Positions 1 to 8,661 of a DNA stretch of 64,000 bases are shown here, piece after piece (position 1 is the first letter of the stretch; every line of letters starts with the position of its first letter). The stretch spans positions 23,913 through 87,912 of the forward strand of contig JAIETL010000006.1 in NCBI GenBank assembly GCA_019745195.1, given 5' to 3'. The translations under genes and the position numbers were made by a program. The notes under the pieces were generated by a model that searched no databases, had not been told where the DNA came from, and worked only from the letters and a program-made list of their open reading frames with translations. This DNA comes from Beijerinckiaceae bacterium. GTDB taxonomy: Bacteria; Pseudomonadota; Alphaproteobacteria; Rhizobiales; Beijerinckiaceae.

Positions 1-649
1 GCACGTTGGCGGCGCGCAACGCGGCGACCACGTCGCCGGCCGAGAGCCCGCGCGCGGCGACCTTGGCCGGGTCGAGCCAGATGCGCATGGAAAAGTCGCG
101 TGCGCCAAAAACCTGCACATTGCCGACGCCGTCGATGCGGGTCAGCACGTCCTTCACATAGAGCGTCGCGTAGTTGGAGACGTATTGCGCGTCGCGCGTG
201 CCGTCGGGCGACAGCATGTTGACGACCATCATCAGGTCTGGCGAGGCCTTGCGCGTCTGGATGCCGAAGGCGCGCACCTCGCTCGGCAGGCGGGGTTCCG
301 CAGCCGCGACGCGGTTCTGCACCAGCACCTGCGCCTGGTCGACATCGGTGCCGGCTTTGAACACGACGTTGATGGTGACGCGCCCGTCACCCGTCGATTG
401 CGAGGTGATGTAGAGCATGTCGTCGACGCCGTTCACCTCCTGCTCGATCGGGGTCGCGACGGTCGACGCCACCACTTCGGCCGAGGCGCCGGGATAGGTC
501 GCGGTGATCGAGACGGTCGGCGGCGCGATCTCGGGATATTCGGCGATGGGCAGGCTGCGCTGGGCGATGGCGCCGGCGATCGTCAGCAGCACCGAAAGGA
601 CGGTGGCGAAGATCGGCCTGTCGATGAAGAAATGCGCGAAACGGAACAT
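1..649 (-). CDS. RND efflux pump inner-membrane subunit (N-terminal part, cut by window edge)
   Basis: Only the first ~216 codons are in the window; the gene runs off the left edge. The start is the ATG at 649. The N-terminus is a hydrophobic first helix preceded by FRFAHFFIDRPIFA, which is typical of HAE1-type (AcrB/MexB-like) pumps. It is followed by the start of the periplasmic porter domain (YPEIAPPTVSITATYPGA). By family knowledge it would be a proton-driven trimeric exporter of drugs or solvents. It lies 78 bp downstream of the adaptor gene on the same strand, so the two probably form one operon. The substrate cannot be told from sequence, and whether an outer-membrane channel gene follows is not visible. 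Confidence 0.9.
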   Translation of the reverse strand, partial: MFRFAHFFIDRPIFATVLSVLLTIAGAIAQRSLPIAEYPEIAPPTVSITATYPGASAEVVASTVATPIEQEVNGVDDMLYITSQSTGDGRVTINVVFKAGTDVDQAQVLVQNRVAAAEPRLPSEVRAFGIQTRKASPDLMMVVNMLSPDGTRDAQYVSNYATLYVKDVLTRIDGVGNVQVFGARDFSMRIWLDPAKVAARGLSAGDVVAALRAANV

Positions 650-727
650 AGGGTTCGATCCTGGCCTGAAGGCAGGGCGGCCGGCGCGAGGGCCGGCCGG
701 GGAAAGGCTCGCGGGTCCGGCGGCGGC

Positions 728-1885
728 TTACTTCGCCGCGGCGACCTTGATCTCGCCGGGCTGCGGCGTCACCGTCGCGCCCGGACGCACCATCGGATTG
801 GCGAGGCCGCCGATGATGACCCTGTCCTGCGGAGTCAGGCCGCCCGTGACGACGCGCAGGCCCTCGCTGATCGCGCCGAGTGTGACGGGCTTGGGCACGA
901 CCTTGTTGTCGGGGCCGACCGTCAGCACGATCTTGTTGGCCTGGTCGGAGACGATCACCGTGTCGGGCACCAGCAGCGCGTCGGTTTCGCCGGCGAACAG
1001 GCGCAGGCGGCCGAAGGTGCCCGGCGTCAGGAACTCGTCCTTGTTGTCGAACACGGCGCGGCCGCGGATCGTCCCCGAACGGGCGTTCAGCGCGTTGTCG
1101 ACGAAGTCCATGCGGCCCTGCCGCTTCCACTCGCGCTCGTCGGCGAGGCGCACCTGCGTCGGCGTCGCGTTGTCGCGCGAAGAGGCGCGCTGCTTTTCGG
1201 CCGCGAGCCGCGAATAGCGCAGGTAGTCGGCCTCAGAGGCGTCGAAGGTGAAATAGATCGGGTCGCTAGCGACGATGGTGGTGAGGAGCGTCGCGCCGGA
1301 CTGGCCGCCGGCGATGAGGTTGCCGGGATCGACCCTGCGGTTCGAGATGCGGCCCGCCAGCGGGCTGCGCACCTGCGTCCACTCCAGATTGAGCTCGGCC
1401 GTCTTCAGATTGGCCTCCGCACCCTGCTGCGAGCCGATGGCGCTGTTGAGGTTGGCGCGGCGCTGGTCGATGTCGCGGGCGGTGATGGTGCGGTTCTGGG
1501 TCAGCGCCTCGGCGCGCTCGACCTCGCTCTGGGTCAGCTCCACCTGCGCCTTGGCGCGGGCCACCTCGGCGCGCGCCGCATCGACGGAGAGCTGATAAGG
1601 CCGCTGGTCGATGGTGAAGAGCAGGTCGCCCTTCTTGACGAGTTGGCCGTCTCGGAAATGCAGCGCCTCCAGAAAGCCGGAGACGCGCGCACGCACCTCG
1701 ACCTGCTCGCTCGCCTCGAAGCGGCCGGTGAACTCATCCCAGTTGGTGACGCGCTTGGCCAGCGGCGCGGAGACCTGCACCGGCGGGGCCGGCGGGGCTC
1801 CCTGCGCGAGGGCCGCGCCCGATGTCAGGATGAGCGCGCTCGCCATTGCGGCGCGGGCCAGACCTTTTGCAAGGCGGTTGGGCAT
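728..1885 (-). CDS. RND efflux periplasmic adaptor (membrane fusion protein)
   Basis: A 385-residue protein that starts with a signal peptide (residues ~1-27, ending AALAQ). A lipoyl/barrel-sandwich half-motif follows (VRARVSGFLEALHFRDGQLV, about residues 62-82), then a charged helical hairpin (~97-165), the second lipoyl half and a beta-barrel. This is the AcrA/MexE architecture at the usual length. It would link the inner-membrane pump encoded just downstream to an outer-membrane channel. No regulator gene is seen next to it; the upstream neighbour is the divergent gatB. Family assignment is firm, substrate unknown. Confidence 0.92.
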   Translation of the reverse strand: MPNRLAKGLARAAMASALILTSGAALAQGAPPAPPVQVSAPLAKRVTNWDEFTGRFEASEQVEVRARVSGFLEALHFRDGQLVKKGDLLFTIDQRPYQLSVDAARAEVARAKAQVELTQSEVERAEALTQNRTITARDIDQRRANLNSAIGSQQGAEANLKTAELNLEWTQVRSPLAGRISNRRVDPGNLIAGGQSGATLLTTIVASDPIYFTFDASEADYLRYSRLAAEKQRASSRDNATPTQVRLADEREWKRQGRMDFVDNALNARSGTIRGRAVFDNKDEFLTPGTFGRLRLFAGETDALLVPDTVIVSDQANKIVLTVGPDNKVVPKPVTLGAISEGLRVVTGGLTPQDRVIIGGLANPMVRPGATVTPQPGEIKVAAAK

Positions 1886-2113
1886 GTCGGAACTCCCGAT
1901 GACGGGGCCAGCACAACCATGTCGGGTTTCCGGCCTGTGACGCTAGAAGGGATCGGTAGTGACGATTGTCAAGATCCATCACTCAACACAATGACGCAAC
2001 GGCGGCAATCTAGCATGATTGCGGCCATCGGGTGACAGCAGAGCAACAGCCGCTTGCCGCATGCGCGGCGAAATCGTAACCGGTAATCCAGATTTTGCAT
2101 CCGGAAGAACTCG

Positions 2114-3592
2114 ATGAACGCGCATGTTCGCCCCGCCGACCCGAAGAAACTGCTCAAGGGCGCAACCGGCGATTGGGAGGTCGTGATCGGCCTCGAAATC
2201 CACGCCCAGGTCACCTCCAGCGCCAAGCTGTTCTCGGGCGCGGCGACGGCGTTCGGGGCAGAGCCCAACGCCCATGTCAGCCTCGTCGATGCCGCCATGC
2301 CCGGCATGCTGCCGGTGATCAACGCCGAATGCGTCCGTCAGGCCGTGCGCACGGGGCTCGGCCTCAAGGCGAAGATCAACAACCGCTCGGTCTTCGACCG
2401 CAAGAACTATTTCTATCCAGACCTGCCGCAGGGCTACCAGATCAGCCAGTACAAGAGCCCGATCGTCGGCGAGGGCGAGATCGTCGTCGATCTCTCGCCC
2501 ACCGAGCAGATCACCGTCGGCGTCGAGCGGCTGCATCTGGAGCAGGACGCCGGCAAGTCGATCCACGACCAGCATCCGACCATGTCCTTCGTCGATCTCA
2601 ACCGCTCGGGCGTGGCGCTGATGGAGATCGTCTCCAAGCCGGATTTGCGCTCGGCCGACGAGGCGCGCGCCTATGTCACCAAGCTGCGCACCATCCTGCG
2701 CTATCTTGGCACCTGCGACGGCGACATGGAGAAGGGCAATCTGCGCGCCGACGTCAACGTCTCGGTGCGCAAGCCCGGCGCGGAATTGGGCACGCGCTGC
2801 GAGATCAAGAACGTCAACTCGATCCGCTTCATCGGCCAGGCGGTCGAGACCGAGGCGCGCCGCCAGATCGGCATTCTGGAGGATGGCGGCGCGATCGAGC
2901 AGGAGACGCGGCTCTACGATCCGGCCAAGGGCGAGACCCGCTCGATGCGCTCCAAGGAGGAGGCGCATGATTATCGCTATTTCCCCGACCCCGACCTGCT
3001 GCCGCTCGAATTCTCCGACGCCTTCGTCGCCGAACTGAAGGCGCATCTGCCGGAACTGCCCGACGCCAAGAAGGCGCGCTTCATCGCGGACTATGGCCTC
3101 TCGCCCTACGACGCCTCGGTGCTGGTGGCCGAGCGCGAGCAGGCGGATTATTTCGAGGCTGTCGCGAAAGGGCGCGACGGCAAGGCGGCCGCCAACTGGG
3201 TCATCAACGAGCTCTTCGGCCGCCTGAACAAGGAGGGCAAGGACATCGCGACGTCGCCGGTCTCGGCCGCCCAGCTCGGCGGACTGGTCGATCTGATCGG
3301 GGAGGGCGTGATCTCGGGCCGCATCGCCAAGGATCTGTTCGAAATCCTCTGGTCCGAAGGCGGCAATCCGCGCGCCCTCGTCGAGGCGCGCGGCATGAAG
3401 CAAGTCACCGATACGGGCGCGATCGAGAAGGCGGTGGACGAGCTGATCGCGGCGAACCCCGACAAGGTCGAGCAGGTCAAGGCGAAGCCCACCATGCTGG
3501 GCTGGTTCGTCGGCCAGGCCATGAAGGCGTCCGGCGGCAAGGCCAACCCGCAGGCGCTGAACGAGATTTTGAAGGCTAAGCTGGGGATTTAG
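2114..3592 (+). CDS. gatB: Asp-tRNA(Asn)/Glu-tRNA(Gln) amidotransferase subunit B
   Basis: A 492-residue protein, the normal GatB length. It has the hallmark GLEIHAQ near the N-terminus, the [16 protein letters not shown] segment, a central tRNA-recognition region and a C-terminal GatB/YqeY helical domain. With GatA and GatC (not in the window) it transamidates Glu-tRNA(Gln) and Asp-tRNA(Asn) using glutamine-derived ammonia and ATP. The start used is the ATG giving [12 protein letters not shown]. It stands alone, divergent from the efflux adaptor. The aspS at 27 kb is of the bacterial type that often mischarges tRNA(Asn) in organisms with GatCAB, which would fit together (inference). Confidence 0.97.
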   Translation: MNAHVRPADPKKLLKGATGDWEVVIGLEIHAQVTSSAKLFSGAATAFGAEPNAHVSLVDAAMPGMLPVINAECVRQAVRTGLGLKAKINNRSVFDRKNYFYPDLPQGYQISQYKSPIVGEGEIVVDLSPTEQITVGVERLHLEQDAGKSIHDQHPTMSFVDLNRSGVALMEIVSKPDLRSADEARAYVTKLRTILRYLGTCDGDMEKGNLRADVNVSVRKPGAELGTRCEIKNVNSIRFIGQAVETEARRQIGILEDGGAIEQETRLYDPAKGETRSMRSKEEAHDYRYFPDPDLLPLEFSDAFVAELKAHLPELPDAKKARFIADYGLSPYDASVLVAEREQADYFEAVAKGRDGKAAANWVINELFGRLNKEGKDIATSPVSAAQLGGLVDLIGEGVISGRIAKDLFEILWSEGGNPRALVEARGMKQVTDTGAIEKAVDELIAANPDKVEQVKAKPTMLGWFVGQAMKASGGKANPQALNEILKAKLGI

Positions 3593-3606
3593 CGGCTGAA
3601 ACACAT

Positions 3607-3715
3607 CGTCATCCCGGACAAGTCGCGCAGCGGCGCAGCTCCGGGATCCATCATAGGGCGACACAGTGCTCTACGATGGATCCCGGAGCTCCGCTTCGCT
3701 GCGTCCGGGATGACG
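3607..3715. repeat. Palindromic intergenic repeat
   Basis: An imperfect inverted repeat. It opens with cgtcatcccggac, closes with gtccgggatgacg, and has a second nested pair around the ggatcc-containing core (gctccgggatccatc against gatggatcccggagc). It can fold into a long hairpin. The sequence style matches dispersed palindromic elements common between genes in Rhizobiales. It sits directly after gatB and before the GNAT gene and could act as a transcription or mRNA end. It contains no gene. Confidence 0.75.
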
Positions 3716-3753
3716 GTGCGGGTTTGTCCCGCGTCGCACAGCAAGACAAGCCG

Positions 3754-4260
3754 ATGACCCCCGACGGTCTCATCATCCGCGACGCCGAGACCGCCGACCT
3801 CCCGGCGGTCCGGGCGATGCTGGTCGAGACCTGGCACGCCACCTATGACGGCATCTATGGCTGGCGGCGCGTCGCCGAGATCACCAATGCCTGGCATTCA
3901 CTGGAGAACCTCGCAGCCCAGCTCGAGCGCGAGGGCGGGGCTTTTCTCGTCGCGCTGATCGGGGAGGAGATCGTCGCGACATCCTCGGCCCGGCTGGAGC
4001 CCGACCGGGCGGCGCTGCTGACGCGGCTTTACGTCCTGCCGCAATATCAGGGCGTCGGCATCGGCCGGACCCTGCTGCAGGTCACGCTGGCCTGTTTCCC
4101 GCATGCGCCTGTGGCGCGCCTCGAAGTCGAGAGCCAGAACGAGCCGGCCATCGCCTTCTACGAGCGCATGGGCTTTTTCCTGCAGCGGCAGGCGCGGTTC
4201 GACGGCCGCGAGGACACGCCCAACACGCTGATGATGGCCAAGCGGCTGTTCGCGGAGTAG
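3754..4260 (+). CDS. GNAT family N-acetyltransferase
   Basis: A 168-residue protein. Visible GNAT features are the N-terminal IIRDAETADLPAVRAM strand/helix, a core strand LYVLPQYQGVGIGRTLL that carries the acetyl-CoA loop (Q-G-V-G-I-G), and the late EPAIAFYERMGF motif. It would transfer an acetyl group from acetyl-CoA to an unknown amine. I chose the ATG at 3754 because upstream in-frame starts lie inside the palindromic repeat and would add non-conserved residues. It stands between two palindromic repeats, so it is probably a single-gene unit. Confidence 0.85.
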   Translation: MTPDGLIIRDAETADLPAVRAMLVETWHATYDGIYGWRRVAEITNAWHSLENLAAQLEREGGAFLVALIGEEIVATSSARLEPDRAALLTRLYVLPQYQGVGIGRTLLQVTLACFPHAPVARLEVESQNEPAIAFYERMGFFLQRQARFDGREDTPNTLMMAKRLFAE

Positions 4261-4275
4261 GGCGGCGCACTTTAC

Positions 4276-4350
4276 GTCATTGCGAGCGCAGCGAAGCAAT
4301 CCAGAGGGCTCGCGCAAACCTCTGGATTGCTTCGCTGCGCTCGCAATGAC
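4276..4350. repeat. Perfect 32-bp inverted repeat (palindromic element)
   Basis: Two perfect 32-base arms (4276-4307 and 4319-4350) enclose an 11-base loop. The arms begin gtcattgcgagcgcagcgaa and the element ends tcgcaatgac. This is a well-known style of dispersed repeat in Rhizobiales intergenic DNA. It lies between the acetyltransferase stop and the alcohol dehydrogenase start. The RNA would form a very stable hairpin on either strand. Confidence 0.9.
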
Positions 4351-4441
4351 GAAGTGCATTCTATGGCGTTGCTCAACACGGCTGCGCCATGCCTCAATCG
4401 CTCCCAAGCCGCTCAATTGCGGCAGCAAGGGAGCACCGACC

Positions 4442-5596
4442 ATGCAGCGCCAGCCCATCCGTGTCGCGACCTATGACGGCCCCGGCGGCAAGCCGACCAT
4501 TCGGGAAGTGCCTTGGCCGGCGGTGCCCGCGAAAGCCGCGCTGATCAAGATCGGCGCCTGCGGCGTCTGCGGCACCGACCAGCACATCCTGAAAGGCCAC
4601 TGGCCAAAAAAGCTGCCCTGGCCGTTCACGCTCGGCCACGAGATTGGCGGCGTCATCGTCGAGAAGGGCGATGAGTTCACCGAGGACTTCATGGGCAAGC
4701 CGCTCGATGTCGGCTCGAAGGTGATGATCCCGCCGCTGATGCCCTGCGGGCACTGCCACTACTGCATTCACTACCCCGAGAGCGCCAACAAATGTCTGAC
4801 GCCGGTCTATTACGGGCGCTATCTCGGCTTCGACAAGCCTCCGCATCTCTGGGGCGGCTGGGCCGAGCATGTCTATGTCGATCTGGAGATGCTGCCTGGC
4901 ACCAAGGTCTATAAATTGCCCGACGACATGTCGCTCAGGCTGGGCGCGCTGTCGGAGCCGCTGACCTCCTGCATCCGCGCCTTCAACCGGGCCAAGCGGG
5001 CAGGGGGCTTCAACTGGGGCGATACGGTGGTGATCCAGGGCTCGGGCCCGATCGGCATCCTCGCCATAGCGGCCGCGCAGGAGATGGGGGCGGGCCGCGT
5101 CATCTGCGTCGGCGCGCCGGAGGAGCCGCGTCTGGCGCTGGCCCGCAAATTCGGCGCTGAGGCGACGGTCAATCTCGACGAGGTTACCACGCCCGAAGCC
5201 CGGATCGCCCGCGTCCGCGAGATCGCCGGCGGCTTTGGCGCCGACCTCGTCATGGACTGCTCGGGCCACCCGTCCGCCGGGCCCGAGGGCATCGAGTTCC
5301 TGCGCGATGGCGGCACTTACGTCGAGATGGGCCAGTTCACCGACGCCGGCTCGATCCAGACCAACTGGCACCGCATCTGCACCAAGGACCTCAACGTGCT
5401 CGGCTCCTGGGCCTTTACGGGCAACGACCTGCCGCTCGGCGTCGACATGCTCTACCGCGCGCGCGACAAATATCCGTTCCTGGAGATGCAGACGCTCTAT
5501 CCCTTCACCGAGGAAGGCGTGACGCAGGCGGTGGCCGACGCCATGGCGATGAAGACGGTGAAGTCGACGATCATTCCGTTCCCGGAGCTGGTCTGA
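4442..5596 (+). CDS. Zinc-dependent alcohol dehydrogenase family protein
   Basis: A 384-residue medium-chain dehydrogenase. It has the catalytic-zinc segment GACGVCGTDQH, GHEIGG, a structural-zinc cysteine lobe (CGHCHYC plus a later Cys) and a Rossmann nucleotide loop GSGPIG. It therefore oxidises an alcohol or polyol with NAD(P)+, with the substrate unknown; the threonine/sorbitol dehydrogenase branch is the nearest by eye. The ATG at 4442 is preceded by aagggag at good spacing, which favours it over an upstream in-frame start inside the hairpin repeat. The next gene follows after 37 bp and may be cotranscribed. Confidence 0.9.
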   Translation: MQRQPIRVATYDGPGGKPTIREVPWPAVPAKAALIKIGACGVCGTDQHILKGHWPKKLPWPFTLGHEIGGVIVEKGDEFTEDFMGKPLDVGSKVMIPPLMPCGHCHYCIHYPESANKCLTPVYYGRYLGFDKPPHLWGGWAEHVYVDLEMLPGTKVYKLPDDMSLRLGALSEPLTSCIRAFNRAKRAGGFNWGDTVVIQGSGPIGILAIAAAQEMGAGRVICVGAPEEPRLALARKFGAEATVNLDEVTTPEARIARVREIAGGFGADLVMDCSGHPSAGPEGIEFLRDGGTYVEMGQFTDAGSIQTNWHRICTKDLNVLGSWAFTGNDLPLGVDMLYRARDKYPFLEMQTLYPFTEEGVTQAVADAMAMKTVKSTIIPFPELV

Positions 5597-5633
5597 TAGA
5601 GCGGCCGCGCAGATCAACGGGACGCCGCGCGGC

Positions 5634-6122
5634 ATGAATAAAAGCACCATCGAGCCGGGCGAAATCGTCATCCGCCCGGCGCGGCGCGAGGACGTAGCGC
5701 GGATCGCCGCGCTGATCCTGCACGGCTCGGCGACGGAAACGATGACGGCGGCGCAGATCGACGCCGAGTCGGCGCATCCCGACTACCTGCGCGCCTTCGA
5801 TGAGGTCGAGGCCAGCCCCGCCAACCATCTCTTCGTCGCCGAGCGGGCGGGCCTCGTGCTCGGCACCTATCAGGTCACGCTCATACCCGGCATCGCCGCG
5901 CGGGGCCGCAGGCGCGCCAAGCTCGAAAGCGTCCATGTCGCGCCCGAATGCCGGGGGCAGGGCATCGGTGCGCTCATGGTCGCGGCCGCGCTCGCCTTCG
6001 CGAAGGCGCATGGTGTTGGGCTGTTCGAGCTGAGCTCCAACAAGAGCCGCATCGACGCGCACCGCTTCTACCGCAATCTCGGCTTCGAGCAGAGCCATGA
6101 GGGTTTCAAGATCACGCTATGA
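5634..6122 (+). CDS. GNAT family N-acetyltransferase
   Basis: A 162-residue GNAT protein. It has the N-terminal IVIRPARREDVARIAAL, the acetyl-CoA binding strand-loop ESVHVAPECRGQGIGALM (R-G-Q-G-I-G) and the late SNKSRIDAHRFYRNLGFEQSHEGF. The last is the typical catalytic-tail pattern of small-molecule acetyltransferases. The acceptor is unknown. It lies 37 bp after the alcohol dehydrogenase on the same strand and ends at a strong hairpin facing a convergent gene. Confidence 0.88.
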   Translation: MNKSTIEPGEIVIRPARREDVARIAALILHGSATETMTAAQIDAESAHPDYLRAFDEVEASPANHLFVAERAGLVLGTYQVTLIPGIAARGRRRAKLESVHVAPECRGQGIGALMVAAALAFAKAHGVGLFELSSNKSRIDAHRFYRNLGFEQSHEGFKITL

Positions 6123-6150
6123 CCGGAGCGCCGTCTCCGACGCTCCGGTC
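6121..6150. terminator. Intergenic hairpin between convergent genes
   Basis: Ten-base perfect arms gaccggagcg / cgctccggtc with a 10-base loop. It starts on the stop codon of the acetyltransferase and ends just before the stop of the convergent secreted-protein gene. There is no T-run on either side, so it is either a weak bidirectional terminator or an mRNA 3' end stabiliser. Confidence 0.5.
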
Positions 6151-6155
6151 GGTGC

Positions 6156-6470
6156 TCATTGCCCCTGCGCGGCCAGCCGCTTGCGGCACTCGGTCGAGTA
6201 CTTGATCCAGTTGTAGCCCTTCTTGGTCAGGTCGGGCTTGTTGGCGCGCCATTCCGCGCCGCAGGCGCGCAAGCGATTGTCGTTCTTGAGCTGCGCCTCG
6301 GAGCGCGCGCGCTTGGGCTTCGCCGCCTCGGCTGCGGGAGAGGCCGTGGTCGCCGGCGCGGTGCGGGCAGGGGCGGCGGGACGCTGCTGCAGCGGGTTGG
6401 TCTGCGCGGCGGCAGGCAGGGCGAGCGCGCAGGCGGCGGCGAGGCTGGCGGCGATCAGGGGAAGGCGCAT
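6156..6470 (-). CDS. Small secreted protein, function unknown
   Basis: A 104-residue protein with a clear signal peptide (MRLPLIAASLAAACALALPAAAQ). An Ala/Pro-rich linker follows, then a short conserved-looking tail with two cysteines (LRACGAEWRANK and KYSTECRKRL) that could form a disulfide. The start is the ATG at 6470; the longer upstream reading is not signal-like. I do not recognise a named domain. The Lys/Arg-rich end with paired cysteines resembles small periplasmic proteins common in Rhizobiales. It is convergent with the acetyltransferase. Confidence 0.75.
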   Translation of the reverse strand: MRLPLIAASLAAACALALPAAAQTNPLQQRPAAPARTAPATTASPAAEAAKPKRARSEAQLKNDNRLRACGAEWRANKPDLTKKGYNWIKYSTECRKRLAAQGQ

Positions 6471-6691
6471 GGCGGTGATCCTCGAGGAACCGGCGCGGGG
6501 CGACGGGCTCAGTCCGCAGGCCGCCCGGCCGATGACGCCAGTCTCGGCTGAACCTGTGGTTGAATTCAAGCGCTCATCGCCCATCACGACATGGCGAGCC
6601 CGCGCCACTTGCGCAGCGCGGCCCTTCCGGGCGCGCGGCCGTAGGCTTAAACCTGCTCGCGGCACTCACCAGCGACAGGACACTGAAAATC

Positions 6692-7402
6692 ATGCCCGCC
6701 AGCCAGACCAAGCCGATCGACCTGTACTACTGGCCCACGCCCAATGGCTGGAAGATCACCATCATGCTGGAGGAGTGCGGGCTGCCCTACACGCTGATCC
6801 CGGTCAACATCGGCAAGGGCGACCAGTTCAAGCCCGAGTTCCTGGCGATCTCGCCCAACAACCGCATGCCGGCGATCGTCGATCCCGAAGGCCCCGACGG
6901 CCAGCCGATCTCCGTCTTCGAATCCGGCGCGATCCTGCAATATCTCGGCCGCAAGACAGGCATGTTCTACCCGTCGGACGAGCGCGCCCGCGTCGCCGTG
7001 GATGAGTGGCTGTTCTGGCAGATGGGCGGTTTCGGCCCGATGCTCGGCCAGACCCATCATTTCCGGCTCTATGCGCCTGACCCGATCCCCTATGCGATCG
7101 AGCGTTACACCAACGAAGCGAACCGGCTCTACGGCGTGCTCAACAAGCGCCTCGCCGGCCGCGACTACATCTGCGGGGAGTATTCGATCGCCGACATGGC
7201 CTGCATCGGCTGGGCGCGCGGCTGGGAGCGGCAGGGCCAGGACATCGCGCAGTTCCCGAACGTCGCGCGCTGGCTCGATACGATGAACGCGCGCCCGGCC
7301 GTACAGAAGGGTCTCAAGGTCGCGGAGGAACTGCGTAACCCCGCCGGCACGATCAGGACCGACGCTGAGAAGGCGATCCTGTTCGGCCAGAAGGCGCGTT
7401 GA
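6692..7402 (+). CDS. Glutathione S-transferase, YfcG/nu-class-like
   Basis: A 236-residue thioredoxin-fold GST. The N-terminal segment LYYWPTPNGWKITIMLEE and the following NIGKGDQFKPEFLAISPNN, MPAIVD and FESGAILQYL closely match YfcG/YghU-type enzymes. These act as glutathione-dependent disulfide reductases. The helical C-terminal domain follows (RYTNEANRLYGVLNKRLAGRDYICGEYSIADM). The Asn in PNGWK takes the place of the usual catalytic Ser/Tyr/Cys, as expected for this class. The ATG at 6692 gives the conserved N-terminus. It is monocistronic, divergent from the small secreted protein. Confidence 0.9.
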   Translation: MPASQTKPIDLYYWPTPNGWKITIMLEECGLPYTLIPVNIGKGDQFKPEFLAISPNNRMPAIVDPEGPDGQPISVFESGAILQYLGRKTGMFYPSDERARVAVDEWLFWQMGGFGPMLGQTHHFRLYAPDPIPYAIERYTNEANRLYGVLNKRLAGRDYICGEYSIADMACIGWARGWERQGQDIAQFPNVARWLDTMNARPAVQKGLKVAEELRNPAGTIRTDAEKAILFGQKAR

Positions 7403-7413
7403 GGCCTGCCAAC

Positions 7414-7510
7414 TCCGTTATGCTCGCTGCTGTGGCGGGCTTCCAGGTCTTGGTCATCAAATGCGACGAACGAAGACGTGGATGGTCGGGACCAGCCCGA
7501 CCATGACGTG
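7414..7510. repeat. Dispersed repeat, copy A
   Basis: An intergenic sequence whose right half (gaagacgtggatggtcggga, then cagcccgaccatgacg) recurs at 11489-11585, with related left halves (ttatgctcg / gtcatgctcg). Ends of the element are inversely related, so it can fold back. It occupies the convergent gap between the GST gene and the DUF2147 gene. Confidence 0.75.
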
Positions 7511-7519
7511 ATGGATTCG

Positions 7520-7912
7520 TCAGTTCGCGCGCGCCCACTTCACCGAGCGGCAGACCAACCCGCCGAGCACGCAGCCCGAGGTGGTCAGGCTGTCGCCCGA
7601 GAGCGTCATCGTGCCGGAATAGGTCTTGCCGTCTTCGGGATTGAAGGCGCTGCCCTTCCACTTGCCCGCCCCGTCGGGCTTCATGTCGTAGAAGATGCGC
7701 TGGCCGACTTTCGCCGGGCCGGCTGTGTCCTTGAGCCAGGCCAGCGTGCCGCACATCGCATCGCCGCATTTGGCGAAGCGCACGCGCGAGGCGCCGGTGT
7801 CGCGCAGCCAGGTTCCCGTGACATCCTGCGCGGCGGCGGGCGCGACGGCGCCGGCGGCGGCGAGCCCGAGCGCGACAAGCGCGCCCTTCACAAGCGTCGA
7901 TCGAACAGGCAT
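7520..7912 (-). CDS. DUF2147 family secreted protein
   Basis: A 130-residue protein with a signal peptide (to about residue 25, ending APAAAQ) and the DUF2147 pattern. That pattern is GTWLRDTGASRVRFAKCGDAMCGTLAWLKD, GKWKGSAFNPEDGKTYSG and a terminal cysteine pair in TTSGCVLGGLVCRSVKW. The family is exported and small, its function is not established, and the paired cysteines probably form disulfides. I chose the second of two in-frame ATGs (7912) because gggagg lies 6 bases upstream of it, whereas it abuts the first (7918). Confidence 0.85.
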   Translation of the reverse strand: MPVRSTLVKGALVALGLAAAGAVAPAAAQDVTGTWLRDTGASRVRFAKCGDAMCGTLAWLKDTAGPAKVGQRIFYDMKPDGAGKWKGSAFNPEDGKTYSGTMTLSGDSLTTSGCVLGGLVCRSVKWARAN

Positions 7913-8272
7913 CGGCATCCTCCCATCGTTGAAGACCACGCTATGCTGCATGGTTCTGATATGAACCATATCCGAGATCGCCCGCCTGACAAGCTGCCGC
8001 AGCGGCAGTGCTGAATCGGCATCGCCGTTCCGCAAGGTGAACGCGCCGTCAACGGCGCGCCGACAGTCGCTTGCGGATACTATTGAAATCGCTTGTCTTT
8101 TGGCGTTGAAAAGCTGAATCCTTTGTTGCTTTAACGGCTCGATTACATCTCGTTGAGCTTCGATTCATCGCAATTTTTAGCGTCGCCTTTAAGGGCCGCG
8201 GCCAAATCTCGTCCTCACAAGCCGGGGCCTTGGACGGGTGGCTGGCACAACAAGACAAGAGGGTGGTTTGTC
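7913..8272. other. Intergenic region between divergent genes (360 bp)
   Basis: A stretch without a supported gene between the divergent DUF2147 and Sel1-like genes. It holds the 7950-7969 palindrome, a short palindrome ctgccg-cag-cggcag (7994-8008), an 8-base-arm hairpin (8042-8059) and an AT-richer segment from about 8080 to 8190 that probably carries promoter elements. A possible short minus-strand reading frame (8049-8258) has no recognisable features. Confidence 0.6.
7950..7969. promoter_or_regulatory. Candidate operator palindrome upstream of DUF2147 gene
   Basis: Perfect 7-base arms atggttc/gaaccat around a 6-base AT-rich centre (tgatat), ending 38 bp upstream of the DUF2147 start codon. 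Size and symmetry fit a dimeric repressor site. No regulator gene is adjacent, so the binding protein is unknown. Confidence 0.4.
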
Positions 8273-8542
8273 ATGGCACGCATGGAAATGAGCGCGATCC
8301 CGGCTTCGCTGACGGTTCCGGCCGAGACCTCGGCCGAAGCCTATTACCAGCTCGGGCTGATGTATGCGGCGGGGCGCACCGCGCCGGTCGATCTCGTCGC
8401 GGCACAGACATGGTTCAACGTGGCGCTGGCGCGCGGCTGCCGGCAGGCCGCCGCCCACCGCCAGGAACTGGCGCTGGAAATGACCGCCGAGCAGCTTGCC
8501 CGGGCGCTGCGCGAGGCCCGCGCCTTCCTGACTCGCCACTGA
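8273..8542 (+). CDS. Sel1-like repeat protein (short)
   Basis: An 89-residue protein. Its core, [36 protein letters not shown], is one Sel1/TPR-like helical repeat, and an Ala/Arg-rich helix follows ([17 protein letters not shown]). It has no signal peptide. Such short Sel1 proteins are probably protein-interaction modules; the partner is unknown. It precedes ndk by 119 bp on the same strand and may share its transcript. The ATG at 8273 has no strong ribosome-binding site but gives the conserved-looking start. Confidence 0.75.
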   Translation: MARMEMSAIPASLTVPAETSAEAYYQLGLMYAAGRTAPVDLVAAQTWFNVALARGCRQAAAHRQELALEMTAEQLARALREARAFLTRH

Positions 8543-8661
8543 GGCGGACGGGCTTCTGTCGTTCCGGGGCGGCGCCTTGTGGGGCGGCGACTCTTGTGGG
8601 GCTGGAAGTCGGCTGCTATGAGCGCGCCGAAATCCCCGCACAGTTCCCCAAGGATCGACCG

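Noticed and set aside
185..2035. Long plus-strand frame opposite the RND adaptor and pump genes
   Set aside because: It is the antisense of two clearly coding genes, has Arg/Gly/Asp-rich composition with no motif, and no ribosome site.
1979..3664. Long minus-strand frame opposite gatB
   Set aside because: Antisense shadow of gatB in GC-rich DNA; composition is typical of such shadows.
3676..3753. 5' extension of the first GNAT gene
   Set aside because: The extension is repeat sequence; the ATG at 3754 starts the conserved domain.
4280..4441. 5' extension of the alcohol dehydrogenase
   Set aside because: It is made of hairpin repeat; the ATG at 4442 has a ribosome site.
8049..8258. 69-residue minus-strand frame in the 360-bp gap
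   Set aside because: No ribosome site, no domain, and overlaps AT-rich promoter-like DNA.
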